Position numbers and translations under genes: made by a program
The notes under the pieces: generated by a model
Told to the model about the DNA's origin: nothing
Databases searched by the model: none
What the model saw: the letters and a program-made list of their open reading frames with translations, nothing else
Part shown: piece after piece, positions 1 through 6,685 of the stretch
Layout: each line of letters starts with the position of its first letter
Position numbering within the stretch: position 1 is the stretch's first letter
Assembly: GCA_015492755.1 (NCBI GenBank)
Contig: WGEM01000158.1
Coordinates: 1-11,097, forward strand
Origin: Gemmatimonadota bacterium
GTDB lineage: Bacteria > Gemmatimonadota > Gemmatimonadetes > Longimicrobiales > Gaopeijiaceae
DNA: 11,097 nucleotides
Direction of reading: 5' to 3'

Positions 1-70
1 CCAACCCACAATCTTTGATGTCATTGTCCTGCACGTGGATGGGCACGTGGTGGGTTCGCGGTTGATCCAT
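1..70 (-). CDS. 5' end of an unidentified gene (first 23 codons), leaves the window
   Basis: An ATG at 68..70 on the minus strand opens a frame that stays open to the left edge, giving 23 residues that begin MDQPRTHHVPIHVQDNDIKD. It is preceded by AGGAGA at 78..83, seven bases from the ATG, which is a good Shine-Dalgarno fit. I do not recognise the peptide and see no signal peptide or membrane segment. The start lies about 90 bases from a perfect 32-bp palindrome, a layout in which a transposase would sit just inside the terminal repeat of an insertion sequence. That is inference from layout only; an ordinary host gene is equally possible. The reading frame is too short to prove that it is coding. 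Confidence 0.4.
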   Translation of the reverse strand, partial: MDQPRTHHVPIHVQDNDIKDCGL

Positions 71-160
71 CGTCGCTTCTCCTCGCCGTAGCGCTGCTAC
101 GCCTCGTCGGCGCTCCTTGACTGAACACGCGAACGCACCATGTGCGCGGCCCACTCCTTT

Positions 161-192
161 ACTCGGACAGGCTCCTAGGAGCCTGTCCGAGT
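161..192. repeat. Perfect 32-bp palindrome, possible insertion-sequence terminus
   Basis: The left arm (161..176, beginning ACTCGGACAGG) is followed with no spacer by its exact reverse complement (177..192), with CCTAGG at the centre. With no loop it makes a poor RNA hairpin, unlike the three terminator-like stems in this window, which each have a 4-base loop. It could be two abutting terminal repeats of an insertion sequence, a solo remnant, or a protein-binding site. It lies beyond the hairpin after the TauE-like gene and in front of the partial gene at 1..70. Confidence 0.7.
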
Positions 193-196
193 CAGG

Positions 197-228
197 AAGC
201 GGGCGCGGCCTCCCGGCCGCGCCCGCTT
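197..228 (-). terminator. GC-rich hairpin after the TauE-like gene
   Basis: A perfect 14-bp stem (197..210 with 215..228) encloses a 4-base loop (211..214). It starts ten bases past the stop codon of the permease gene. The stem is almost all G and C, ending in AA/TT. On the minus strand no clear U-run follows, so intrinsic termination is inferred from stem strength and position. The stem is symmetric and could also act on the plus strand, but no plus-strand gene ends here. Confidence 0.6.
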
Positions 229-237
229 CTCCGTGCT

Positions 238-1032
238 TCAGCCCAGGAGCAGCCGGAGGGCGAAGACCACGATGGCGGCGGTGACCACCTGACGCACCCA
301 GCGCTGTCCCTTCAGCACCTGGAGCCGTACACCCACCAGCGCCCCCGACACGGTTCCGGCGGACAGCGCCAGCCCGTAGGGCCAGTGCACCATTCCGTTC
401 CAGGCGAAGATGGCCAGCGCCACCGGCGTGAAGATGAGGACCACCGTCACTTTGATGGCGTTGCCCCGGATGAGGTCCAGGCCGAAGGCCGAGGTGAGCG
501 CCAGAAGCACGAACCCCACCCCCGCCTGAATGAAGCCGCCGTACACCCCGACTCCGAAGAACGCGGCTACCAGGCCCCAGCGGGAGGCGCCGGCGGGCGG
601 CTCGGCGCGGCCCACCGCCGGCGGACGGATGGGATGCCAGAGCGTCCACGCCGCCGCCGCCAGGAGCACCAGCGCCAGGATCCGCTCGAAGAGCGCGTCG
701 TCGATGCGCACCGCCGCCCACGTGCCCACCAGGACGCCCGCAAGCGCCGGCGGAACCGCCAACCGGAGCCACGGCCACCCCACCAGCTTCCGGCGATGAA
801 AGCTCCAGGTGGCCCCCACGTTCTGAAGCAGAATGGCCACCCGGTTGGTGCCGTTGGCCACGCCGGCCGGGAGCCCCAGGAAGATGAGCACCGGGAGGGT
901 GAGCATGGACCCGCCACCGGCGATGACGTTGACGGCGCCGGCGACGAGGCCCACGGCGAAGAGGAGAAGCAGTGTCGGGAGGTCCAGAGTCTCGTCCTTT
1001 CCAGCGGGTGAGGCGCGCGCCCATCCTGGCAC
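238..1032 (-). CDS. TauE/SafE-family membrane permease (YfcA-like)
   Basis: This is a membrane protein of 264 residues from the GTG at 1032, made mostly of hydrophobic segments (about residues 18-38, 44-60, 90-110, 115-132, 152-182, 190-212, 217-235 and 246-263). The family signature is visible twice: AGGGSMLTLPVL with NGTNR after it near the N-terminus, and YGGFIQAGVGF at about 164-174. Family members move small anionic sulfur or organic-acid compounds across the inner membrane; the substrate here cannot be told. The start is uncertain. The GTG gives a 15-residue polar leader unusual for this family and no clear SD. A CTG at 985..987, just before LDLPTLLL, has AAAGGA seven bases upstream and would start the protein directly at its first membrane segment, giving 249 residues. 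The gene is separated from the receptor gene upstream by a terminator hairpin, so it is probably its own unit. Confidence 0.88.
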   Translation of the reverse strand: MPGWARASPAGKDETLDLPTLLLLFAVGLVAGAVNVIAGGGSMLTLPVLIFLGLPAGVANGTNRVAILLQNVGATWSFHRRKLVGWPWLRLAVPPALAGVLVGTWAAVRIDDALFERILALVLLAAAAWTLWHPIRPPAVGRAEPPAGASRWGLVAAFFGVGVYGGFIQAGVGFVLLALTSAFGLDLIRGNAIKVTVVLIFTPVALAIFAWNGMVHWPYGLALSAGTVSGALVGVRLQVLKGQRWVRQVVTAAIVVFALRLLLG

Positions 1033-1059
1033 GCCCCGGCGGCGGCGTCCAGATGCGGT

Positions 1060-1093
1060 GAGGCCCCGCCGCCCTGGAGGGCGGCGGGGCCTC
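1060..1093 (-). terminator. GC-rich hairpin terminator of the TonB-receptor gene
   Basis: A perfect 15-bp stem (1060..1074 with 1079..1093) closes on a TGGA loop (1075..1078). It lies about 40 bases past the stop codon of the receptor gene and before the start of the permease gene, on the shared minus strand. There is no marked U-run after it. Position and strength make it the likely end of the receptor transcript, leaving little room (about 25 bases) for a separate permease promoter. Confidence 0.7.
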
Positions 1094-1132
1094 GAGCCCG
1101 CGTGAGCCGGACGGTGGTCCGCCCGCCCCTCG

Positions 1133-3958
1133 TCAGAAGGTGATCTGGAAGCCCACGTTCACGTTGCGCGGATAGCCCAGGAAGACCTCGGCGTCGTCCG
1201 CGTCATGGTCCTTGTCCCAGGAGTTGAACCGCGAGTTATCCCGCGCGTCCTGGACGTAGACCTTGTCGAAGAGGTTGTAAATGTTCACGAAGAAGCGGAG
1301 GTCTCCGCCCTTCCACACCGGAAGTACGTCGTTCAGGCGGTACGAGGCGTTGAGGTCGAAGACCTGATAGCCCGGAGCCTTCCACGACTGCACGCCCGCC
1401 TCGGCGGGGTCGGTACGGTTGAAGGGGTCAAACTGCGCGTAGTGCTCGCCATACGCCCGCATGGTGAGCGACGCGAAGGCTCCCTCCACCGGGAATACCG
1501 AGGCGCTGATGGCCAACTGGCGCTGCGGGGCGTCCGCCACCTTCAGGTCCTTGATGTAGAAGTCGTAGGTGATGGTGTTGGAGCGGTCGTCGGTGACGAA
1601 CTGGCCCTGCACGTCGTCGAGGTACTTCCAGTTGCCCAGCGAGAGCGCCGCGTCGAAGCGCAGCAGGTCCGTGGGTTGGTACGCCGCCTGAGCCTCGATC
1701 CCCATGTGGCGGGCGTCCACACCCAGGAGACGCACCAGACCGTCCTGACCGTCGCCGGTGAGGTTCCGCACGAACATGTTGTTCGCCCGGTCCTTCCAGG
1801 TCGTGTGGTAGAGGTTCAGGTCGAACGAGACCCCGCGGTCCAACGAGCGGAACTGCACACCCGCCTCGAAGGAGAGGAACTTCTCGTTCTTCGGATCGTC
1901 GAGCTTCACGCCGTTCACGTCGTCGATGACGCCGTCGAAGATCGGCACCTTCGAGACGTAGCCGGCGTTGGCGAAGACCGACCACTCCTGGTTCAGGTTG
2001 CGCACCGCGCCACCCTTGAGCTGGAAGCCGTTCAGCCCGCCGCTGTTCAGCACCAGGGGCTTCCCGGTGCCGTCGTCGGTGAAGAAGTCCTCGAAGGTGT
2101 ACTCGTTGCGGGCCCAACCGAACATTCCGTAGAGCGAGCCGTCCCTGGTGCTCTTCTCCGCCTGGACGTAGGCGCCCAGCCAGTCCACGGTGTTCTGGTT
2201 GTTGTAGTTGATCTTGTCGCCCAGCCCACGCTTCTTCTCCTCCTCCGTCCAGAAGTCGGAGCCGCGGGTCTCGTAGTAGTAGGTGCAGGTGTTGCAGAGC
2301 AGGTCCCGCACCTCCCGATAGTGCTCGATCTCGGCGGTGCGCCAGTCCACGCCCACCTCCGCGGTCCATCCGGACTGGAAGTCCTTACGAAGCTTCGAGA
2401 TGGCGCCGATGGTCCACTGGTTGTTCACCGAGTTCCGGAGGATGTATCCGGCGGAGCCGTCACCCCGGGCGTCGTTCTTGGCGATGATGGCGTTCCAGTC
2501 CGGTACGCGCTGTCCGTAGTCGTACCGGAACGCGCCGTTGCGGCTGGATCCGTAGGTGCCGGTACCACCCCCGTTCCCACCGGAGTAGTACGCCACCGTG
2601 GTGAGCGTGAGCCCGTTCCCGAAGTAGGAGTACCAGTTCAGGTTCAGCTGGGGCTTGTGGAAGTAGTTCTCCCGCTCGTTGAGGTACGCGCAGTTGTACC
2701 GGTCACGAGGCTCGCCACCTCCGGGGCCGGTGCTGGAGAACTGCTTGCCCTTGTAGTCGCAGCTCACCGGACCCACGTTGGGGCTCGCCACCCGGCCGGC
2801 CTCCTTGTACTTGTCGAAGGCCGCGACGTCGTAGTCGGGGAGCGAGCGCGCGAAGTCCTGATCCAGCGTGCCCAGGTTCAGCTTGTAGAGGTTCTGGCCG
2901 TGGCGCTGCGGCGCGCCCACCGCGTAGAACTCGATGCGGTTACGGGCGTTTACCTGATAGGACGTGGCCAGATAGTATGCCCACGCATCCGTCCAGGTGG
3001 CGTCTCCTCCAAAGAACCCACGATACATCCCGTCGCCGGTCTTGCGTACCAGCGAGGCGGTGAGCGCGAACCCGTTGTGCTCACCGGTGTTCACGATGAA
3101 GGTCTGCTTCATCAGATTCCGCACCGGCTTGCCGTCCTTGAAGATGTACGACTTCCCGGCGGCGTTCACCTTACCGAGCCCGAACTCCTGCTTATACGTG
3201 AAGCCGGGCGCCCGCGACGCGGGATCGGTGATGACGTTGAGCGTGCCACCGATGGAGGGCGTCGCCAGGTTCACCGCCGAGAGGCCGCGCTGAAGCTGGA
3301 TGCTGGTGGCAGCGTCTCCCAGCCCGTCCCAGTTGGACCAGTACACCCAGCCGTTCTCCATGTCGTTGACGGGCACGCCGTTGATCATCACCGCCGTGTT
3401 GCGCTGACTGAAGCCGCGAACATTGATGCGGGCGTCGCCGGCGCCGCCGCCCTGCGGAGTGGCGTACACGCTGGGCGTCACGTTCAGCACCAGGGGCAGA
3501 TCACGCGAACCGAGCTGGTTCTGGATCTGCACCTTGTTCACGTTGCTGAACGCCACCGGCGTCTTGCGCTCGATGGCGCGCGTGGCGAAGACCTCCAGCG
3601 CGTCCAGCGCCACCGCCTCCTGCGTCAGCTGGAAGTCCAGCGTCACCGTCTGGCCCGCCTGAAGCATCACGTCGTCCACCGCCTGGCGGCCGTAGCCGAT
3701 CATGCGCACGTCCACCAGGTACGGCCCACCGGGCCGGAGCCCCGTGACCGCGTAGCGGCCGTCCGTGCCCGAGAGACCGCCGGTCTGCACGCCCGTGACC
3801 TGGTTCGTGATCACGATCTGCGCACCGGAGACCGGCGCGCCGCTGTCGTCCGTGATCCGCCCCGTGATGGTGGCGGTGGACTGGGCGGCGACGTCGGCGG
3901 TCCCGACCGCCATCGCGACCGCGATGGCGAGCCAAGCAAATCCGTTGCCGAATCGCAT
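1133..3958 (-). CDS. TonB-dependent outer-membrane receptor with carboxypeptidase-regulatory-like N-terminal domain
   Basis: This is a 941-residue outer-membrane transporter. The order is a signal peptide (about 1-26, ending VAAQ), a carboxypeptidase-regulatory-like beta-sandwich (about 28-112, with ITGRITDDSGAPVSGA and TDGRYAVTGLRPG), a possible TonB-contact strand (LDALEVFATR, 118-127), a plug (about 135-245, with NVRGFSQRNTAVMINGVPV), then a 22-strand-type barrel ending in a C-terminal phenylalanine. Such receptors import siderophores, cobalamin, glycans or peptides using TonB energy; no substrate can be assigned. No SusD-like lipoprotein gene adjoins it, so it is not a typical SusC/SusD pair. 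Four cysteines (about 400, 423 and a CNTC pair at 555/558) may form disulfides in outer loops. The ATG at 3958 is chosen because GGAGGG (3966..3971) lies seven bases upstream; an in-frame TTG at 3973 overlaps that SD and is unlikely. It is transcribed from an AT-rich dyad-bearing region. Confidence 0.95.
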   Translation of the reverse strand: MRFGNGFAWLAIAVAMAVGTADVAAQSTATITGRITDDSGAPVSGAQIVITNQVTGVQTGGLSGTDGRYAVTGLRPGGPYLVDVRMIGYGRQAVDDVMLQAGQTVTLDFQLTQEAVALDALEVFATRAIERKTPVAFSNVNKVQIQNQLGSRDLPLVLNVTPSVYATPQGGGAGDARINVRGFSQRNTAVMINGVPVNDMENGWVYWSNWDGLGDAATSIQLQRGLSAVNLATPSIGGTLNVITDPASRAPGFTYKQEFGLGKVNAAGKSYIFKDGKPVRNLMKQTFIVNTGEHNGFALTASLVRKTGDGMYRGFFGGDATWTDAWAYYLATSYQVNARNRIEFYAVGAPQRHGQNLYKLNLGTLDQDFARSLPDYDVAAFDKYKEAGRVASPNVGPVSCDYKGKQFSSTGPGGGEPRDRYNCAYLNERENYFHKPQLNLNWYSYFGNGLTLTTVAYYSGGNGGGTGTYGSSRNGAFRYDYGQRVPDWNAIIAKNDARGDGSAGYILRNSVNNQWTIGAISKLRKDFQSGWTAEVGVDWRTAEIEHYREVRDLLCNTCTYYYETRGSDFWTEEEKKRGLGDKINYNNQNTVDWLGAYVQAEKSTRDGSLYGMFGWARNEYTFEDFFTDDGTGKPLVLNSGGLNGFQLKGGAVRNLNQEWSVFANAGYVSKVPIFDGVIDDVNGVKLDDPKNEKFLSFEAGVQFRSLDRGVSFDLNLYHTTWKDRANNMFVRNLTGDGQDGLVRLLGVDARHMGIEAQAAYQPTDLLRFDAALSLGNWKYLDDVQGQFVTDDRSNTITYDFYIKDLKVADAPQRQLAISASVFPVEGAFASLTMRAYGEHYAQFDPFNRTDPAEAGVQSWKAPGYQVFDLNASYRLNDVLPVWKGGDLRFFVNIYNLFDKVYVQDARDNSRFNSWDKDHDADDAEVFLGYPRNVNVGFQITF

Positions 3959-3965
3959 GTAGGAT

Positions 3966-3971
3966 CCCTCC
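3966..3971 (-). promoter_or_regulatory. Ribosome binding site deciding the receptor start
   Basis: GGAGGG on the minus strand stands seven bases before the ATG at 3956..3958. It overlaps an upstream in-frame TTG at 3971..3973, which therefore cannot use it. This sets the receptor at 941 residues with a normal signal peptide. Confidence 0.8.
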
Positions 3972-4024
3972 AATCCGTAAGGTTGACCGATCCAGCGGAC
4001 CCCCGGCCCGTGGAGCGTGGTGGA

Positions 4025-4030
4025 ATTCTA
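4025..4030 (-). promoter_or_regulatory. Candidate -10 element for the receptor gene
   Basis: TAGAAT on the minus strand matches the sigma-70 -10 consensus at five of six bases and would give a leader of about 60 bases. No good -35 hexamer lies 16-18 bases upstream (CTTTTC or TTTTCG), so the promoter may depend on an activator or use another sigma factor. A TTGACG at 4124..4129 is a good -35 by sequence, but its only -10-like partner, TATTAC at 4105..4110, is just 13 bases away. Confidence 0.3.
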
Positions 4031-4092
4031 GCGGAAATCTTCGACGCGAAAAGCAAACATTTGGTGACAATCCCGTCACGACGGCGCGCCCT

Positions 4093-4123
4093 TCGTAAGT
4101 GACCGTAATATCATCACTTACGA
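4093..4123. promoter_or_regulatory. Perfect 10-11-10 inverted repeat, operator-like, upstream of the receptor gene
   Basis: TCGTAAGTGA (4093..4102) is repeated as its exact reverse complement (4114..4123) across an 11-base AT-rich spacer. The half-site centres are 21 bases apart, two turns of B-DNA, as expected for a dimeric regulator on one DNA face. The spacer carries a further CGTAA (4104..4108) in direct orientation. It lies about 135 bases upstream of the receptor ATG. Smaller dyads flank it: GTGAC/GTCAC at 4064..4079 and TGCAT/ATGCA at 4136..4149. I do not recognise the motif as a known box such as Fur or LexA. Confidence 0.5.
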
Positions 4124-4217
4124 CGTCAATATTTATGCATTTCCATGCAGATCCACCGTGCTGCCGCCGCCAGGACTCCCTCCGCCGTCGCGCCGGCCGG
4201 CCGCCGTCCACGCAGAA

Positions 4218-4249
4218 CACCCCCCGGAGCCGGTGGGCTCCGGGGGGTG
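4218..4249 (-). terminator. GC-rich hairpin terminator after pilC
   Basis: A perfect 14-bp stem (4218..4231 with 4236..4249) holds the loop GGTG (4232..4235). It lies about 30 bases past the pilC stop codon on the minus strand and is followed by GTTCTG, only a partial U-run. It likely ends the pilB-pilT-pilC transcript. The rest of the 321-bp gap to the receptor start (3959..4279) holds the dyads and candidate promoter listed separately; no gene is seen in it. Confidence 0.75.
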
Positions 4250-4279
4250 CGTTGGACCCCGTAACGCACCGGTGCAGGC

Positions 4280-5482
4280 CTACTTCACGGCGTTGATCAT
4301 GTCGAAGATGGGCAGGTACATGGCCACGATCATGCCACCCACGACGACGCCCAGCACCACGATCATGATGGGCTCCATGGCAGAGAGGAGCGCCTCCACC
4401 GCGGTATCCACCTCGTCGTCGTAGAAGTCGGCGATCTTGGTAAGCATCTCATCCAGCCCACCTGTCTGCTCGCCCACGTTGATCATCTGCACCACCATGG
4501 GCGGGAATACGCCCGACTCCTTGAGCGGGCCCGAAATCGTCTCACCGCCCGCGATGGAGGCACGCGAATTCATCACCGCGTCATGGATCACCCGGTTGCC
4601 CGCGGTCTTGGCGGTGATCTCGAGACCCTCCAGGATCGACACGCCCGACGAGACCAGCGTCCCCAGCGTCCGCGTGAACCGTGACACCGCCGACTTGCGC
4701 TGCAGATCGCCGAGAATGGGCAGGTTGAGGAGAATCTTGTCGATGATCAACTCGCCCTTGTCCGTCTTGTAGAACTGACGGAGGCCGAAGAGCCCCAGTC
4801 CGATGCCCAGCGCCACCGCCCACCAGTAGGCCTGGAGGAAGGCCGACATCCCGATGACGATGCGGGTGGGGAGGGGGAGCGGGATCCCCGCGGACTCGAA
4901 CATCGTCTGGAAGGTGGGGATCACGAACACCAGCAGGATCACGATGGCGCCGCCGGCCACCGAGAAGATCACCGCCGGGTAAATCATGGCGCCTTTGATC
5001 TTCCGGATGAGGGCGTCGTTCTTTTCCAGGAACGTCGCCAGGCGGAGGAGGATGGTGTCCAGGATACCGCCCGCCTCACCGGCGGCCACCATGTTCACGT
5101 AGAGCTCGGTGAAGATCTTGGGGTGCTTGCCCATGGCGTCGGCCAGCGTGTGTCCCGACTCCACGTCGTAGAGCACCTCGCTGATCACCTTTCGCAGGGC
5201 GGGGTTCTCCGTCTGCTCCGCCAGGATGTCGAGGCTCTGAACCAGCGGGAGCCCCGAGTTGATCATCGTGGCGAACTGCCGGGTGAAGATGACGATGTCC
5301 CGGGTGCTCACGCCGGTGCCGAAGGTGATGCTCAGTTCCTTCGACTTCTCCCGCACGGAGACGGGAATCAGCTTCTGCTTATGCAGATGCGCGAGGACGT
5401 CTTCCTTGGTGGGAAGGTCGATTTCGCCGGTGAGGATGTCCCCGCCGGATGCGGGCCGGGCGCTGTACGCGAACGTTGGCAT
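4280..5482 (-). CDS. pilC: Type IV pilus inner-membrane platform protein PilC (GspF family)
   Basis: This is a 400-residue polytopic inner-membrane protein, the usual length for PilC. It is the platform on which the PilB and PilT ATPases act to add or remove pilin subunits. An N-terminal segment with FAYSARPASGGDILTGE is typical of the family. Two repeated GspF domains follow: about 62-185 (FTRQFATMINSGLPLVQSL, then MVAAGEAGGILD) and 265-388 (FTRTLGTLVSSGVSILEGL, then INVGEQTGGLDEML). Membrane segments are seen at about 167-190, 214-234 and 370-392. The ATG at 5482 is preceded by GAGG at a short spacing. It begins 32 bases after pilT and is the last gene of the pilus operon, with a hairpin after it. 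A type II secretion GspF is the alternative, but PilT next door argues for a retractable pilus. Confidence 0.95.
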   Translation of the reverse strand: MPTFAYSARPASGGDILTGEIDLPTKEDVLAHLHKQKLIPVSVREKSKELSITFGTGVSTRDIVIFTRQFATMINSGLPLVQSLDILAEQTENPALRKVISEVLYDVESGHTLADAMGKHPKIFTELYVNMVAAGEAGGILDTILLRLATFLEKNDALIRKIKGAMIYPAVIFSVAGGAIVILLVFVIPTFQTMFESAGIPLPLPTRIVIGMSAFLQAYWWAVALGIGLGLFGLRQFYKTDKGELIIDKILLNLPILGDLQRKSAVSRFTRTLGTLVSSGVSILEGLEITAKTAGNRVIHDAVMNSRASIAGGETISGPLKESGVFPPMVVQMINVGEQTGGLDEMLTKIADFYDDEVDTAVEALLSAMEPIMIVVLGVVVGGMIVAMYLPIFDMINAVK

Positions 5483-5514
5483 GAAACCTCGTACCTACTG
5501 GATCCGAGTGGACA

Positions 5515-6639
5515 CTACTCAGCCTGCGCCGGCTCGCCCACCGCGCGCAAGAGTTCGTTGGGATCGGAGGAACGCTTGAGGGCCTCCTCCAGCGTCACCT
5601 CGCCCTTCATATACAGCATCTGCAGGGCATCGTTCATCGTCTGCATTCCGTGCTTCTTTCCCGCCTGCATCAGCGAGTAGATCTGGTGGATCTTCTCGTC
5701 CCGGATGACGGCGCGGATGGCGGGCGTGCAGATCATCACCTCGGCGGCGCAGACGCGACCCTTCCCCTTCGCCCGCGGCAGAAGCGTCTGCGTGATGACA
5801 CCCTCCAGCGTGAAGGCGAGCTGGGCCCGCACCTGCGCCTGCTGGTGCGCCGGGAAGGCGTCGATGATGCGGTTGATGGACTCCGCCGCGGAGTTGGTGT
5901 GGAGCGTCGCGAACACCAGGTGACCCGTCTCGGCAATGGTGAGCGCCGCGCCGATGGTCTCCAGATCGCGCATCTCACCGATGAGCACCACGTCCGGGTC
6001 CTGCCGGAGCGCGTACTTGAGCGCCGCCGAGAAGCTCTTGGTGTCGGCCCCCACCTCCCGCTGGTTGATCATGCACTTCTTGTGGCGGTGGATGAACTCG
6101 ATGGGGTCCTCGATGGTGATGATGTGCCCCCGGCGCTCATTGTTCACCTTGTCCACCATCGCCGCCAGCGTGGTGGACTTCCCCGATCCGGTGGGCCCCG
6201 TGACCAGCACCAGCCCTCTCGGGCGCTCGGCCAGCTTCGCCACCACCGGGGGCATCCCCAGCTTCTCGAGGGGCAGGATCTCGTAGGGAATCTGCCGGAT
6301 AGCCATCGCCACGCAGCCGCGCTGCTTGTACACGTTGCCCCGGAAGCGCGACAGGTTCTGGACGCCGAAGGAGAAGTCCAGCTCGTCCTCCACCTCGAAA
6401 CGCTTCTTCTGGTTCTCGGTGAGGATGGAGTACGCCAGCTGGAGCGTGTCCTTGGGCGCCAGCACCACACCCGTCTTGGACGGGTGGAGATCCCCGTCGA
6501 TGCGCAGCATGGGCGGGTTGCCCACGGTGATATGGAGGTCCGACGCGCCCCGCTGGATCATCTCCTGCAGGAGGAGGCGCAGGCTCAGCTCCTGCTGCTT
6601 GGGTGGCTGCTGCCCCGCCGGTGCGGCCGGCTGATTCAT
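5515..6639 (-). CDS. pilT: Type IV pilus retraction ATPase PilT
   Basis: This is a 374-residue hexameric cytoplasmic ATPase that drives pilus disassembly, powering twitching and DNA uptake. The PAS-like N-terminal domain carries ASDLHITVGNPPMLRIDGDL (32-51). The catalytic domain has Walker A GPTGSGKS (148-155), Asp box IEDPIEF (176-182), Walker B with DPDVVLIGEMRD (214-225) and His box TLHTNS (245-250). The C-terminal AIRAVIRD (307-314) is the PilT-diagnostic AIRNLIRE-type motif needed for retraction, and GMQTMNDAL (331-339) follows. That motif separates it from PilB and GspE. No zinc-binding cysteines are present, as expected. The N-terminus is proline- and glutamine-rich (PAAPAGQQPPKQQ). 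The start has AAAGGA eight bases upstream. The gene lies 46 bases after pilB and 32 before pilC. Confidence 0.97.
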   Translation of the reverse strand: MNQPAAPAGQQPPKQQELSLRLLLQEMIQRGASDLHITVGNPPMLRIDGDLHPSKTGVVLAPKDTLQLAYSILTENQKKRFEVEDELDFSFGVQNLSRFRGNVYKQRGCVAMAIRQIPYEILPLEKLGMPPVVAKLAERPRGLVLVTGPTGSGKSTTLAAMVDKVNNERRGHIITIEDPIEFIHRHKKCMINQREVGADTKSFSAALKYALRQDPDVVLIGEMRDLETIGAALTIAETGHLVFATLHTNSAAESINRIIDAFPAHQQAQVRAQLAFTLEGVITQTLLPRAKGKGRVCAAEVMICTPAIRAVIRDEKIHQIYSLMQAGKKHGMQTMNDALQMLYMKGEVTLEEALKRSSDPNELLRAVGEPAQAE

Positions 6640-6685
6640 CCCGTTCGTCCTTTCCTCGTGACCTGCTGAACGTTCGAAACCCCCG

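Noticed and set aside
87..101. Small stem (6 bp, 3-base loop) upstream of the partial gene at the left edge
   Set aside because: It is short and in GC-rich DNA, where such stems arise by chance; noted only because it lies in the leader of a possible insertion-sequence gene.
142..1011. 289-codon open frame on the plus strand opposite the TauE-like gene
   Set aside because: Its composition is dominated by Arg, His, Pro and Gly, it runs through the palindrome and terminator hairpin, and the opposite strand encodes a clear membrane permease.
1205..4102. 965-codon open frame on the plus strand opposite the TonB receptor
   Set aside because: It is an antisense shadow of a GC-rich gene: its translation is rich in Val, Arg, His, Leu and Glu with no domain, while the minus strand encodes a full, recognisable receptor.
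4105..4129. TTGACG and TATTAC as a promoter for the receptor gene
   Set aside because: The spacer is 13 bases, too short for a sigma-70 promoter, and the elements overlap the inverted repeat.
3501..4220. Minus-strand open frame overlapping the receptor start and its promoter region
   Set aside because: It is out of frame with the receptor, Arg/Gly-rich, and runs through the AT-rich regulatory region and dyads; no SD or domain supports it.
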